Origin: an uncultured bacterium
GTDB lineage: Bacteria; Bacteroidota; Bacteroidia; Bacteroidales; Bacteroidaceae
Length of the DNA stretch: 64,000 nucleotides
Assembly: GCA_905215575.1 (NCBI GenBank)
Contig: CAJMQV010000001.1
Coordinates: forward strand, 37,044 to 101,043
Direction of reading: 5' to 3'
Part shown: one piece after another, positions 8,792 through 16,695 of the stretch
Layout: the number at the start of each line of letters is the position of its first letter
Position numbering within the stretch: the first letter of the stretch is position 1
Position numbers and translations under genes: made by a program
The notes under the pieces: generated by a model
Database searches by the model: none
Seen by the model: the letters and a program-made list of their open reading frames with translations, nothing else
Told to the model about the DNA's origin: nothing

Positions 8792-9466
8792 ATGATTCGC
8801 ATCCTTATATCATTTCTGCTGACGGGTGTCTTTACATGCACCCTTCAAGCCCAGCAACCCAGTGCCACCGCACAAGTGATGGCCAAACAGGGAATGATAG
8901 ACATTCACGAACTGGCTCCGGATATTCCGGTAAGTCTGATGTATGCACGGGCCGACAATTTCACGGGTCGGGTGCTTTACAAGGACCTCAAAGAGGCTTA
9001 TCTTCATCCCAAAGCCGCCAAGGCTCTGGCCAAGGCACAGCAGATTCTGAAAAAGTCGCATCCGGAACTCACGCTGAAGGTGTATGATGCCGCACGCCCC
9101 ATGCACATCCAACAGATTATGTGGAACGTGGTGGCCGGCACACCGAAAAACATTTATGTAAGCAACCCCAAAAACGGAGGAGGCATGCATAACTACGGAA
9201 TGGCGGTAGACCTGACACTAGCCGATGAGAACGGAGACAGTATCCCGATGGGTACGCTCATTGATCATTTGGGACCAGAAGCACATATCGACAAGGAGGC
9301 TCAACTCGTACAGAAAAAGGTGATTTCGGCAGAAGCCAAGCGCAACCGTGAGTTACTGCGCTCAGTAATGAAACAGGCGGGCTTCAAGCCTCTGCGCACC
9401 GAATGGTGGCACTTTAATCTCATCTCCCGCGCACAGGCCAAAGCTTATTACAAACCCATAAAATAA
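8792..9466 (+). CDS. VanX/DdpX-like D-Ala-D-Ala dipeptidase (M15), secreted
   Basis: A 224-residue protein with an N-terminal signal peptide (about 1-20, ending AQ). The M15 zinc dipeptidase signature is complete: YDAARP (R102), GMHNYGMAVD (H133, D140) and EWWHFN (E204, H207), equivalent to Arg71, His116, Asp123, Glu181 and His184 of VanX. It should cut D-Ala-D-Ala or a similar D-dipeptide, but in the periplasm, unlike cytoplasmic VanX. There is no vanHA neighbour, so a role in cell-wall recycling or nutrition is more likely than vancomycin resistance. It lies 45 bp after the EptA-like gene and 5 bp before the methyltransferase. Confidence 0.85.
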   Translation: MIRILISFLLTGVFTCTLQAQQPSATAQVMAKQGMIDIHELAPDIPVSLMYARADNFTGRVLYKDLKEAYLHPKAAKALAKAQQILKKSHPELTLKVYDAARPMHIQQIMWNVVAGTPKNIYVSNPKNGGGMHNYGMAVDLTLADENGDSIPMGTLIDHLGPEAHIDKEAQLVQKKVISAEAKRNRELLRSVMKQAGFKPLRTEWWHFNLISRAQAKAYYKPIK

Positions 9467-9471
9467 GATTT

Positions 9472-10827
9472 ATGTTTCATCAAGATACGTGGGACTTTAT
9501 CCGCGAACATGCACAGGACGATGTCCGCAAACTGGCTCTGAAACGTCCCGACAATCCGAATGTGGACTTGAAGGAAGCGCTCGTACAGATTGAGGGTTAT
9601 CAGACGGCACGGAAGAAACTGCCACTCTGGGCAGAGAATCCGCAATTAGTCTATCCGCCGCGCATCTCCATGGAGCAATGCTCGTCAGAAACCACCGCAC
9701 TCTACAAACAGCAAGTAGTGCGCCGTCTGTTACAGAACCAGAACGGTCCGTTGAGCATGGCAGATATGACCGGCGGTTTCGGCATCGACTTCAGCTATCT
9801 GGCTCCGCTCTTCGACCGTGCCTATTACATCGAACAGCAGGAAGTACTCTGCCGCATTGCGGAGCATAACCTGAAAGTGCTGGGACTGGAGCAGGCCGAG
9901 GTACTGCATGGCGACGGTGTAAAACGAATGCCGGAGAAAGCTCCGCTCACGCTAGTTTTCATCGACCCAGCACGCCGTGACCAGCAAGGAAAGAAAACAG
10001 TGGCACTAAGCGACTGTACTCCCGATTTAGGAGCCATTCAGGAACGTATACGTTCGTGTAGCCGCTTCTGCATGGCCAAACTGTCGCCTATGCTCGATAT
10101 TCATCAGGCGCTTCAGGAATTGAAAGGAGTAATCGAAGTACATGTGGTAAGTGTGGACAACGAATGCAAGGAACTGTTGCTGATTCTTGCCTCCGGAAAG
10201 ACTGAAAATACAGCCGAAATTGCAACGGCGGGAAAAAGACAAGAAACAGACTGTAATCTGGCTTCAGTAACAGATAAGACCGAAGAAGTTACTGCAAACA
10301 AGCTTGAAGGCGCAAGCACAACCTCAAAATCGGAACGAAACGCCGTAAATAAACCGGAAGAAATACGTATCTGCTGTATCAATCTCCAGAAGGGAGAACA
10401 ACAGACCTTCGAATATACCGCACAGGAGGAAGCCACGGCCGAAGCGGTCTATACCGACCAGCCGGGCTCTTATCTCTACGAACCGAACACTTCGTTGCTC
10501 AAGGCCGGAGCCTATAAATGTCTGTGCACGCGTTTCGGTGTCCGCAAACTGCATCCAAACAGTCATCTGTACACTTCCGACACGCTGTGTGCCGACTTTC
10601 CGGGACGGCGGTTCCGCGTTACGGGCAGCCGCACCTTCAGCAAGCAGGACCTGAAACAAATCGCCCGCGATATTCCGCAGGCGAATATTACCATCCGGAA
10701 CTTCCCGTCAACCGTGCAGGAACTCCGCAAGAAACTGAAAATAAAAGAGGGGAGCGACCGTTATCTGTTCGTCACCACCCTAAAAAACGAACAGCACATC
10801 ATTCTGGAATGCCTGAAAGCGGAGTAA
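9472..10827 (+). CDS. Class I SAM-dependent methyltransferase with THUMP-like C-terminal domain
   Basis: A 451-residue predicted nucleic-acid methyltransferase. The SAM-binding motif is DMTGGFGIDFSY (about 98-109) and a FIDPARRD motif near 163-170 fits the catalytic loop. The C-terminal part (about 330-451, with GSRTFSKQDLKQ and FPSTVQELRKKLKIKEG) resembles the THUMP-like domain of this conserved Bacteroidetes family. Residues about 242-300 are a low-complexity Glu/Thr/Lys-rich insertion that interrupts the otherwise conserved protein. The gene follows the VanX-like gene by 5 bp and ends in a hairpin shared with the convergent ccsBA gene. The RNA target is unknown. Confidence 0.75.
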   Translation: MFHQDTWDFIREHAQDDVRKLALKRPDNPNVDLKEALVQIEGYQTARKKLPLWAENPQLVYPPRISMEQCSSETTALYKQQVVRRLLQNQNGPLSMADMTGGFGIDFSYLAPLFDRAYYIEQQEVLCRIAEHNLKVLGLEQAEVLHGDGVKRMPEKAPLTLVFIDPARRDQQGKKTVALSDCTPDLGAIQERIRSCSRFCMAKLSPMLDIHQALQELKGVIEVHVVSVDNECKELLLILASGKTENTAEIATAGKRQETDCNLASVTDKTEEVTANKLEGASTTSKSERNAVNKPEEIRICCINLQKGEQQTFEYTAQEEATAEAVYTDQPGSYLYEPNTSLLKAGAYKCLCTRFGVRKLHPNSHLYTSDTLCADFPGRRFRVTGSRTFSKQDLKQIARDIPQANITIRNFPSTVQELRKKLKIKEGSDRYLFVTTLKNEQHIILECLKAE

Positions 10828-10841
10828 CTCCGTTTTCAGGC
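10811..10841. terminator. Shared hairpin across two convergent stop codons
   Basis: GCCTGAAA-g-CGGAG, loop TAA, CTCCG-t-TTTCAGGC. The loop is the methyltransferase stop codon and the far arm contains the ccsBA stop (10836-10838). It lacks a clean T-run, so termination strength is uncertain. Confidence 0.65.
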
Positions 10842-13070
10842 ATAACTATGCATACCCCCCAAGAAATAATTCACACCGATGTAGGTCATCAATACCGTTA
10901 GAAAACAGAACAGCATATAGAGATGGTAACGCACCGGCGAACGGAACACCCGGAATCCGTGCAACGGTACGACATAAAGCAGCAGATTGATCAGCGCCCA
11001 CACTTCTTTGGGATCCCATCCCCAATAACGGCCCCAGGAAACATTCGCCCAAATGGCACCCACAAAGATACCGGCAGCCAGCAAGGCAATACCGGGATAA
11101 AGGAACAGACGGGAAAGAAGCAACAGCGACTCCTGTCGTTCTACCAGACGACAGTCCGGCAAACGATGCAATACCTGAAGCAACAGCGACACAATGGCGC
11201 ACAATGCGGTAAACGACAACAAGGCATAAGCACTCATGATAAGCGACACATGAATGCTGAGCAAAGGAGAAGAGAGCACAGGCACCAGATGCGTCATGAC
11301 GGGATCCATCTGCGAAAGTCCGGAAACCAACAAAAAGAAACCCGACAACAGAAAACCAAACGATACCAATGCCGGAAAGCGACGATTAAGTAGCACAGAC
11401 AGCAGAAGCACCAGCCACGCCAAAAGGAGCATCGTTTCATAACCGTTACCCATAGGCAGACGACCGCAAATCACCCAACGGAGCGCAATATGCGCTGTCA
11501 GCAGAACAAAAACTCCTCCCAACAATATCCATACGCCACCCCGCATCCAAGGATTACGGACATAAGGAAGCGGACGGTTTTTCAGCAAAGCAAAAATCAG
11601 AGTCAGAAACAGAAGTAATCCCACCGTGAGATTTATCTTATAAAGCATTCCGACCACCGGAAACCGATTGTACCATTGTTCCGCACGCAGACGAAACGAG
11701 CCGGGCACAGAATCCCCGCCATACTGTTGCTGATAGCTTTTGATCTTGGAAAGCATATCCCGCAATACGGCATCATCTCCCTGACACACTCCATACTCGT
11801 AAAGCCAACCGAAGGCTTCATGCACAAAGAGCTGCTGTGCCCGTGGTGTGACAGCGGGCAAAGAATCCACGGGACTGTACCAACGTATCTGACCGTCGGA
11901 CTGCCTTACGGGAAACACGCGCATCATGCTCCCCTGTCGCATCAAGGCCAGAAGCTGCAGGCGTTCATCCAAATCCACGGCCGCTTTGTTGAGTTTGCTG
12001 TGCTTGCCCCGATAATATTCCTCCACATAAGGCAGAAGTACATAATCCCCACCCTGCACCAGTTGGTTTACAGACACATACTTGCCGCGTTGCAGAACCT
12101 GCCTCAAACCGTCATCCTTCACACGCACCAACGGCTCGGCATCCCATTCGGCGGCATAAAAAAGAAGACCGGCCATAACCTGTTCGGCCGAATAATGCTG
12201 ATAACTATTGCTGCCATGCAACTTACGCACCATATCCAAGGCCAATGTCTGCATGGGGCAAACCCGCCCCTGATAGGAAACCAGTAAGCGACCAAACTCT
12301 TGCGCCCGATCTTCGCGCAACGTAGGCAGAGCACGCGCTTCCGAGGCCAGCACCAACAAACAACAAAGCATCATGAGGCGGTGCAGACGAGGATTACGCC
12401 ACAAACTCCGGAAACCGCCTTTCCGATCGCAAAGCATCCAGATAAGCGAAACAAATAGCAGGAAATATCCGGCATAGGTCACCGAAATGCCATAACGGTC
12501 TTCATTAAGGCTCAGATAACTCCCTTTTCCGTCGGCATCATAAGAAGTCTGATAAAAACGGATGCCCCGATAGGAAAAGATACGGTTCATGGAAACCGTT
12601 CCGGAAACCGGACTGCCGGTCTGCTCTTCTTGAATCGTAAAAGAGGTTTCATAGTCGGCAGGCATCTCGGAACCGGGATGATAGCGCACCGAGAACTGTT
12701 CCAGTCTCATCGTAAAGGGTAAACAAGTAGAAACCTTACCGTGGAGCGTTTCTTCCTGAAAAGAGTCTGCCGGCACTCCTTGCCGTAAATGCACCACTCC
12801 TCGACGTGCCGTCAGAAAAGTCAGCAAAGCTCCCAAAAGAATCAGCAGCAACGAGGCATGCAAAGCTATCAGCGCCCCACGGAACTTACGACGCAACAAG
12901 ACAGCACAACCGGAAAAAGCTACCCATCCCCACAACAGGACAAACCACCAGGAATGATAAACATAACGGACCACAAAATCTGTTCCGAACGATTTTTCTA
13001 CAAAAGTGGCCACAGCCAGCACAACGACCAACACCCATAAACCACCAAATGATAATTTCTTCCAGTTCAT
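10836..13070 (-). CDS. ccsBA: Fused ResB/CcsA cytochrome c biogenesis protein (system II)
   Basis: Moves heme across the inner membrane and attaches it to CXXCH motifs of c-type cytochromes. From the ATG at 13070 it has about 744 residues: an N-terminal ResB/CcsB-like half with four membrane segments, a large periplasmic middle part, and a C-terminal CcsA half with about eight segments and the WWD-type heme-handling motif WGRYWGWDPKEVW (about 679-691). In-frame ATGs at 13097 and 13136 add 9 or 22 hydrophilic residues and are judged less likely. It sits downstream of three c-heme genes on the same strand, but a terminator at 13211-13277 suggests a separate transcript. Confidence 0.92.
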   Translation of the reverse strand: MNWKKLSFGGLWVLVVVLAVATFVEKSFGTDFVVRYVYHSWWFVLLWGWVAFSGCAVLLRRKFRGALIALHASLLLILLGALLTFLTARRGVVHLRQGVPADSFQEETLHGKVSTCLPFTMRLEQFSVRYHPGSEMPADYETSFTIQEEQTGSPVSGTVSMNRIFSYRGIRFYQTSYDADGKGSYLSLNEDRYGISVTYAGYFLLFVSLIWMLCDRKGGFRSLWRNPRLHRLMMLCCLLVLASEARALPTLREDRAQEFGRLLVSYQGRVCPMQTLALDMVRKLHGSNSYQHYSAEQVMAGLLFYAAEWDAEPLVRVKDDGLRQVLQRGKYVSVNQLVQGGDYVLLPYVEEYYRGKHSKLNKAAVDLDERLQLLALMRQGSMMRVFPVRQSDGQIRWYSPVDSLPAVTPRAQQLFVHEAFGWLYEYGVCQGDDAVLRDMLSKIKSYQQQYGGDSVPGSFRLRAEQWYNRFPVVGMLYKINLTVGLLLFLTLIFALLKNRPLPYVRNPWMRGGVWILLGGVFVLLTAHIALRWVICGRLPMGNGYETMLLLAWLVLLLSVLLNRRFPALVSFGFLLSGFFLLVSGLSQMDPVMTHLVPVLSSPLLSIHVSLIMSAYALLSFTALCAIVSLLLQVLHRLPDCRLVERQESLLLLSRLFLYPGIALLAAGIFVGAIWANVSWGRYWGWDPKEVWALINLLLYVVPLHGFRVFRSPVRYHLYMLFCFLTVLMTYIGVNYFLGGMHSYA

Positions 13071-13134
13071 ACTTCTGCAATTAAAAAGCAGCACCATAGC
13101 TGCATGCTTCTCTCTATCTTCCGACTCTGTCTTC

Positions 13135-13200
13135 ATTTGATCGGGATGTTTTTCCCAAACCGTCGGGACAAAATCTCCAATTCATCGGGAGCATTTTTTC
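13135..13200. repeat. 22-bp-period palindromic triplet, copy A
   Basis: Three TCGGGA cores at 13141, 13163 and 13185, exactly 22 bp apart, in A/T-rich spacers. Copies B (28.6 kb), C (40.6 kb) and D (54.7 kb) have the same geometry. It lies in the gap upstream of ccsBA. Confidence 0.75.
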
Positions 13201-13210
13201 AATACTGAAA

Positions 13211-13277
13211 AAGCCACTGCCTCTTCCGGGGGCAAAACACTACTAAAGACCCCGGAAGTTCTATCAGGCAGTGGCTT
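13211..13277 (-). terminator. Two-step terminator after the RidA-like gene
   Basis: Outer stem AAGCCACTGCCT / AGGCAGTGGCTT and inner stem CTTCCGGGG / CCCCGGAAG. Read on the minus strand it is followed by TTTTTC. It should end the cytochrome/imelysin transcript before ccsBA. Confidence 0.8.
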
Positions 13278-13365
13278 CATTAATTTTCTGCTTTCCGTGT
13301 TACAAAAGTAAAAGAAAAGAAAAGCTCTGTCAATACACAAAAAAGATGATTCTTCCAGAAACAGT

Positions 13366-13392
13366 GATGACCGGACTAAAAGCCCGGTCATC
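13366..13392 (-). terminator. Hairpin just after the RidA-like gene
   Basis: GATGACCGG / CCGGTCATC stem, 9-nt loop, 30 bp past the stop codon at 13422. No T-run follows, so it may be a 3' stabilising hairpin. The remainder of 13071-13421 holds only this, the two-step terminator and repeat A. Confidence 0.6.
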
Positions 13393-13421
13393 CAAAAGTA
13401 CTCATATTTAGGGAGTAAAAA

Positions 13422-14543
13422 TCAGAAAGGTTCATATTCCGAAATTCCTTCCGGAATCAAGGCCATACATTCCATCTCGACCAGCCAGCCGGGGCGGCAT
13501 ACCGGGGCCCACAAGATAACTCGGGGCACATTCGGAAAGCGCTCCTCAAACATACGGTTCACCAGTTCATAATCGGCCACATCGCGCAAATAAACCAGCA
13601 TATGGGCCACATCACCGAAACCGGCCTTACCCTCGGCCAGCAAAGCCTCTACATTCTCCCACATACGTTCCACTTGCTTGCGGATATCTCCGGGATGAAC
13701 CACCTGACCGCGGTTGTTGATGCTGGCTGTTCCCGAAATGAACAGATGGCGACGGTCGCCATAGTCGATATACGTTCCGCGTTCAAAACTTACACCGTAC
13801 TCGGCTGTGGGATTCAGATGGTCGGATGCATACAGGAACTGCATCTGTCCGTATTTTAGTCCCTCCACGGCATAGGTATCCATCGTAGCCAGTGCCTTGG
13901 CATCAGGCTTGCGGCCACAGATGCCGGTGCTGGAAATGAAATGGGTGGCCGTTGTGAGTCCTTTTTCCCAGAACAAGCGGTTTCTGCCAGTAACTACTCC
14001 CGCATAATTCACATCCACGTTCTGCACAAAGAACCAGGTGCGCACGCAGTTTTCCAACAAATTCATTCCCCGCTCTTCGAGCAGCGTAGCATAACGGTTC
14101 AGCAGATCATAGGTCTGCACCTCGCAATCAGCTCCGGCAGCAGTCATATCTCCACCCCACCAATGGGTGTAGCTGTTGTGCTGGAAAGCGCGCAACTCGC
14201 CCGGACAGGCAAATGGCTGCATGTCGGTTTGCAGATAGGCCCAAAGGGCTATCTTACTGCCGTCGAGCGGCGGCTGTTCGATAACGGACACGGCATAAGT
14301 GGTATCCTGCAAATACCCGTAGAGTTCTTCCGACTGATTGGCACTGTCGCTCAGGAATACCCGGACAAACACCGGCTGGGCTCCCGCCAATTCTTCACGA
14401 CACACTCGCACAAAATCGCCGAATACCTGCTTCAGTTGTTCGGAATAAGTGGTAGCACGATCCTGCACATGAATCATCACATGGTGCTCCGACACACCTT
14501 CCTGAAACGGGTAAGACTTGATTTCTATATGGTTCTGTTTCAT
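13422..14543 (-). CDS. RidA/YjgF-like protein with chorismatase-type fold
   Basis: A 373-residue protein. The last about 130 residues carry a YjgF/RidA-type signature (LFISGTASINNRGQVVHPGD, then QVERMWENVEALLAEGKAGFGDV and PGWLVEMECMALIPE). The N-terminal half resembles the FkbO/Hyg5-like chorismatase family, which is built from YjgF folds. No signal peptide is seen, so it is probably cytoplasmic. RidA proteins remove reactive enamine/imine intermediates and chorismatases hydrolyse chorismate; neither activity can be assigned here. It is the last gene before the terminators of the porin-imelysin-cytochrome cluster, 22 bp after the monoheme lipoprotein, an odd partner for envelope redox genes. 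Confidence 0.7.
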   Translation of the reverse strand: MKQNHIEIKSYPFQEGVSEHHVMIHVQDRATTYSEQLKQVFGDFVRVCREELAGAQPVFVRVFLSDSANQSEELYGYLQDTTYAVSVIEQPPLDGSKIALWAYLQTDMQPFACPGELRAFQHNSYTHWWGGDMTAAGADCEVQTYDLLNRYATLLEERGMNLLENCVRTWFFVQNVDVNYAGVVTGRNRLFWEKGLTTATHFISSTGICGRKPDAKALATMDTYAVEGLKYGQMQFLYASDHLNPTAEYGVSFERGTYIDYGDRRHLFISGTASINNRGQVVHPGDIRKQVERMWENVEALLAEGKAGFGDVAHMLVYLRDVADYELVNRMFEERFPNVPRVILWAPVCRPGWLVEMECMALIPEGISEYEPF

Positions 14544-14565
14544 CTTGTTTGATTTATTTTTTACG

Positions 14566-15273
14566 TTAGTTTACCGGTGCTCCACCGCTTATCCACGCTT
14601 TCAGCAACGTAATATCGTTGTCCTTTAAGGTTGTCAACGTAGTGTGGAAAGAACCGGTATCATAATCAGTCAACTGCTTGACCATCAGACTGCCTTCGGC
14701 ATCTCCCGGCTTGACAATCGGCATGCCGGGCACCTTACTCTCCACATTCACAATGGCCCGGTAACTCTGTCCCTCGCCCAGATTCAGACCACGGGAAAGA
14801 TTACCGCCGCTGTGACAGTCCAGACAACTCTGATTGAACAACTGCTTCTGCACCCGGTCGTAGGCAATCAGATTGACCGTCACGGCTCCCAGATCCACCC
14901 GATCGGAAGAGGAGTTGATTTCCTTTTCGAAGAAAGGATAGATAATCTGATTGTCCTGATCCACCAGAGCCAGCACCACCTGACGGGTATCGTCGGGCAC
15001 CTGTGTAAGCGATAGCTCAGTAGGTGTTCCCTCTTGTGCCGAAGTAATGACATGAATACGGTTGGGTTGCTCGTCTCCGGGTTGCGTATAGGACATAAAG
15101 GCCAGTTTCCGTTCGCGTACTGCGGGAATTGTCTCCACGTGAGTGAAAGAAACGGTGGCCACAATCTCCTTGTTACCACTATCGGACTTCGGAACAATAT
15201 CCCCGCTGTCGCAAGCCATACAGCATAGGACTGTAAAGACGGCAACACTTATTTTTCTGAGATGCTGTTTCAT
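14566..15273 (-). CDS. Monoheme c-type cytochrome lipoprotein
   Basis: A 235-residue lipoprotein: signal peptide and lipobox ending at C21 (VLCCMAC), then an about 120-residue beta-rich region, then a single heme c site C150-LDC-H154 in a cytochrome-c-like domain. M184 (PGMPIVKPGD) is a plausible sixth ligand. It is probably anchored in the periplasm or outer membrane and passes electrons to or from the di-heme oxidoreductase encoded two genes upstream. Spacing is 23 bp from the preceding porin and 22 bp to the RidA-like gene, so it is in the same operon. Heme attachment would need the nearby CcsBA. Confidence 0.85.
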   Translation of the reverse strand: MKQHLRKISVAVFTVLCCMACDSGDIVPKSDSGNKEIVATVSFTHVETIPAVRERKLAFMSYTQPGDEQPNRIHVITSAQEGTPTELSLTQVPDDTRQVVLALVDQDNQIIYPFFEKEINSSSDRVDLGAVTVNLIAYDRVQKQLFNQSCLDCHSGGNLSRGLNLGEGQSYRAIVNVESKVPGMPIVKPGDAEGSLMVKQLTDYDTGSFHTTLTTLKDNDITLLKAWISGGAPVN

Positions 15274-15296
15274 ATACTTGCCTCCTTTTTCTGTAA

Positions 15297-16598
15297 TTAG
15301 AAGGTGTATTGCAGCATCACCGTAGCACTGTGATAAGCCATGCCCATATCGTCGTTGTCGCGCTCCAACTGAGTGTCATGTCCCCACTTGCCGATATACT
15401 GATACATAGCCTGAAGTTTCAGATTCGTACGGGCAAAGAAATAGTTGAAGCCAACTGCCGGCATATTCAGGAATCCGGCCAGCTCCGTACCGTTACGGTC
15501 AAAGAAATCATAGCGGGCGGCCAGTTGCAGCTTCTTCGTGGCGAAGTAACCTAACTGTCCATAGGCACCCCATGAAGTAAAACCGCCTTCGCGCATCATT
15601 CTCTTGGTCCAGTTCATACGCAACAGATAGCCCTCGGCACTGACATACCAGCGGTTTTTCAGCCAGGCAAACTCCAGTCCGACACGGAAATCATTCGAAC
15701 TCTCGCTGTTGCCTTCCACATTGACACTTCCGGACAAGGCGAACAGCAGTTTATCGTTCCGCAAATCGTCCGGATCACCTTGATGAGTAGGCATCACCCC
15801 CTTGGGCATGTAAGCCAGACGACCGGCATACAACAGGGAAGGCAATCCCTTATGATCGTCGCTGGTACCCTTGGTGGCGGTGTTCACTCCGATACCGGTT
15901 CCGTTGAAAACACCTACTTGATAGCCCACTCGGTTCTTGACCACACCGTGAAGTTGAACGCCCAAATCGAATCCGGTGTAGATACTGGGTTGCACGGCAT
16001 CCAGGCTCAGATTGGTGCGCACCGGAGTGGTCATGGACGAAGGCAACTGCGGAAACATGGTCTGCCCCAGTGTAGTCAGATAACCCGTTTGGAACGGGGT
16101 CTTGAACTTTCCGGCACGGAAGCGCACCGCTTCGCAGAAATTGACATCGAACCACGCCTGCTGTAGCAGCTCTCCGCCACTCTTTGCTGCATTCAGTGCA
16201 AAGTTAAAAGTAATTTTATTAAACGCCTTACCGCTGAAACCAATAATTGCGTTCGGAATGGCAAAACCGCTGTTTGCCACACGGTCCACCTCCGCCAGAT
16301 TCAGATTTTCGTCATCATAATAATTGAAATTGCCCGATGCCTGAATCAAAGCATAAGGCTTGAAAAGGAAGTCACCGGCACGGGTAGAAAAGCTGAATCC
16401 CTGCTTTCCGGCCAAAGGTACTACATCACTTTCCACATATTTGTCATCGGCCGATGGGCGGGAACTAGCTGCCACATCTGATCCGTTCCGAGGATTTACT
16501 GTGAAATCACGGGTGCTTGGCGTATTATTGTTGTCAGCATTTTGGGCAAAGGCTGGTGTTCCCAGAGCCAGAACTGCCCCCAATAGTATTTTTTTCAT
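15297..16598 (-). CDS. Outer membrane porin (phosphate-selective porin O/P-like)
   Basis: A 433-residue protein with signal peptide (AFA-QN, about residue 18) and a beta-barrel of alternating aromatic/hydrophobic strands. The last residue is Phe (MLQYTF), the usual signal for BAM insertion. Pieces such as RAGKFKTPFQTGYLTTLGQT and NYFFARTNLKLQAMYQYIGK are typical of the OprO/OprP-like family PF07396 common in Bacteroidetes. It lies between the di-heme oxidoreductase and the monoheme lipoprotein in the putative iron/redox operon, so it may admit iron or another ion. This is inference; the family name does not prove phosphate selectivity. Confidence 0.8.
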   Translation of the reverse strand: MKKILLGAVLALGTPAFAQNADNNNTPSTRDFTVNPRNGSDVAASSRPSADDKYVESDVVPLAGKQGFSFSTRAGDFLFKPYALIQASGNFNYYDDENLNLAEVDRVANSGFAIPNAIIGFSGKAFNKITFNFALNAAKSGGELLQQAWFDVNFCEAVRFRAGKFKTPFQTGYLTTLGQTMFPQLPSSMTTPVRTNLSLDAVQPSIYTGFDLGVQLHGVVKNRVGYQVGVFNGTGIGVNTATKGTSDDHKGLPSLLYAGRLAYMPKGVMPTHQGDPDDLRNDKLLFALSGSVNVEGNSESSNDFRVGLEFAWLKNRWYVSAEGYLLRMNWTKRMMREGGFTSWGAYGQLGYFATKKLQLAARYDFFDRNGTELAGFLNMPAVGFNYFFARTNLKLQAMYQYIGKWGHDTQLERDNDDMGMAYHSATVMLQYTF

Positions 16599-16695
16599 AT
16601 CTTTTTTCTAAACATTTTCAGATGTTTTTCTGATTGTGAACTATAAAATTTACGGCGTTCTTCGGATGATAGGAAGAGTCTTACATGGAAGCGAG

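Noticed and set aside
8792..9466. Vancomycin resistance determinant
   Set aside because: Only a VanX-like dipeptidase with a signal peptide is present; no vanH or ligase gene nearby.
13135..13200. Possible CRISPR-like array in the 22-bp-spaced repeats
   Set aside because: Only three units, palindromic cores with no unique spacers, centre orientation varies, and no cas genes.
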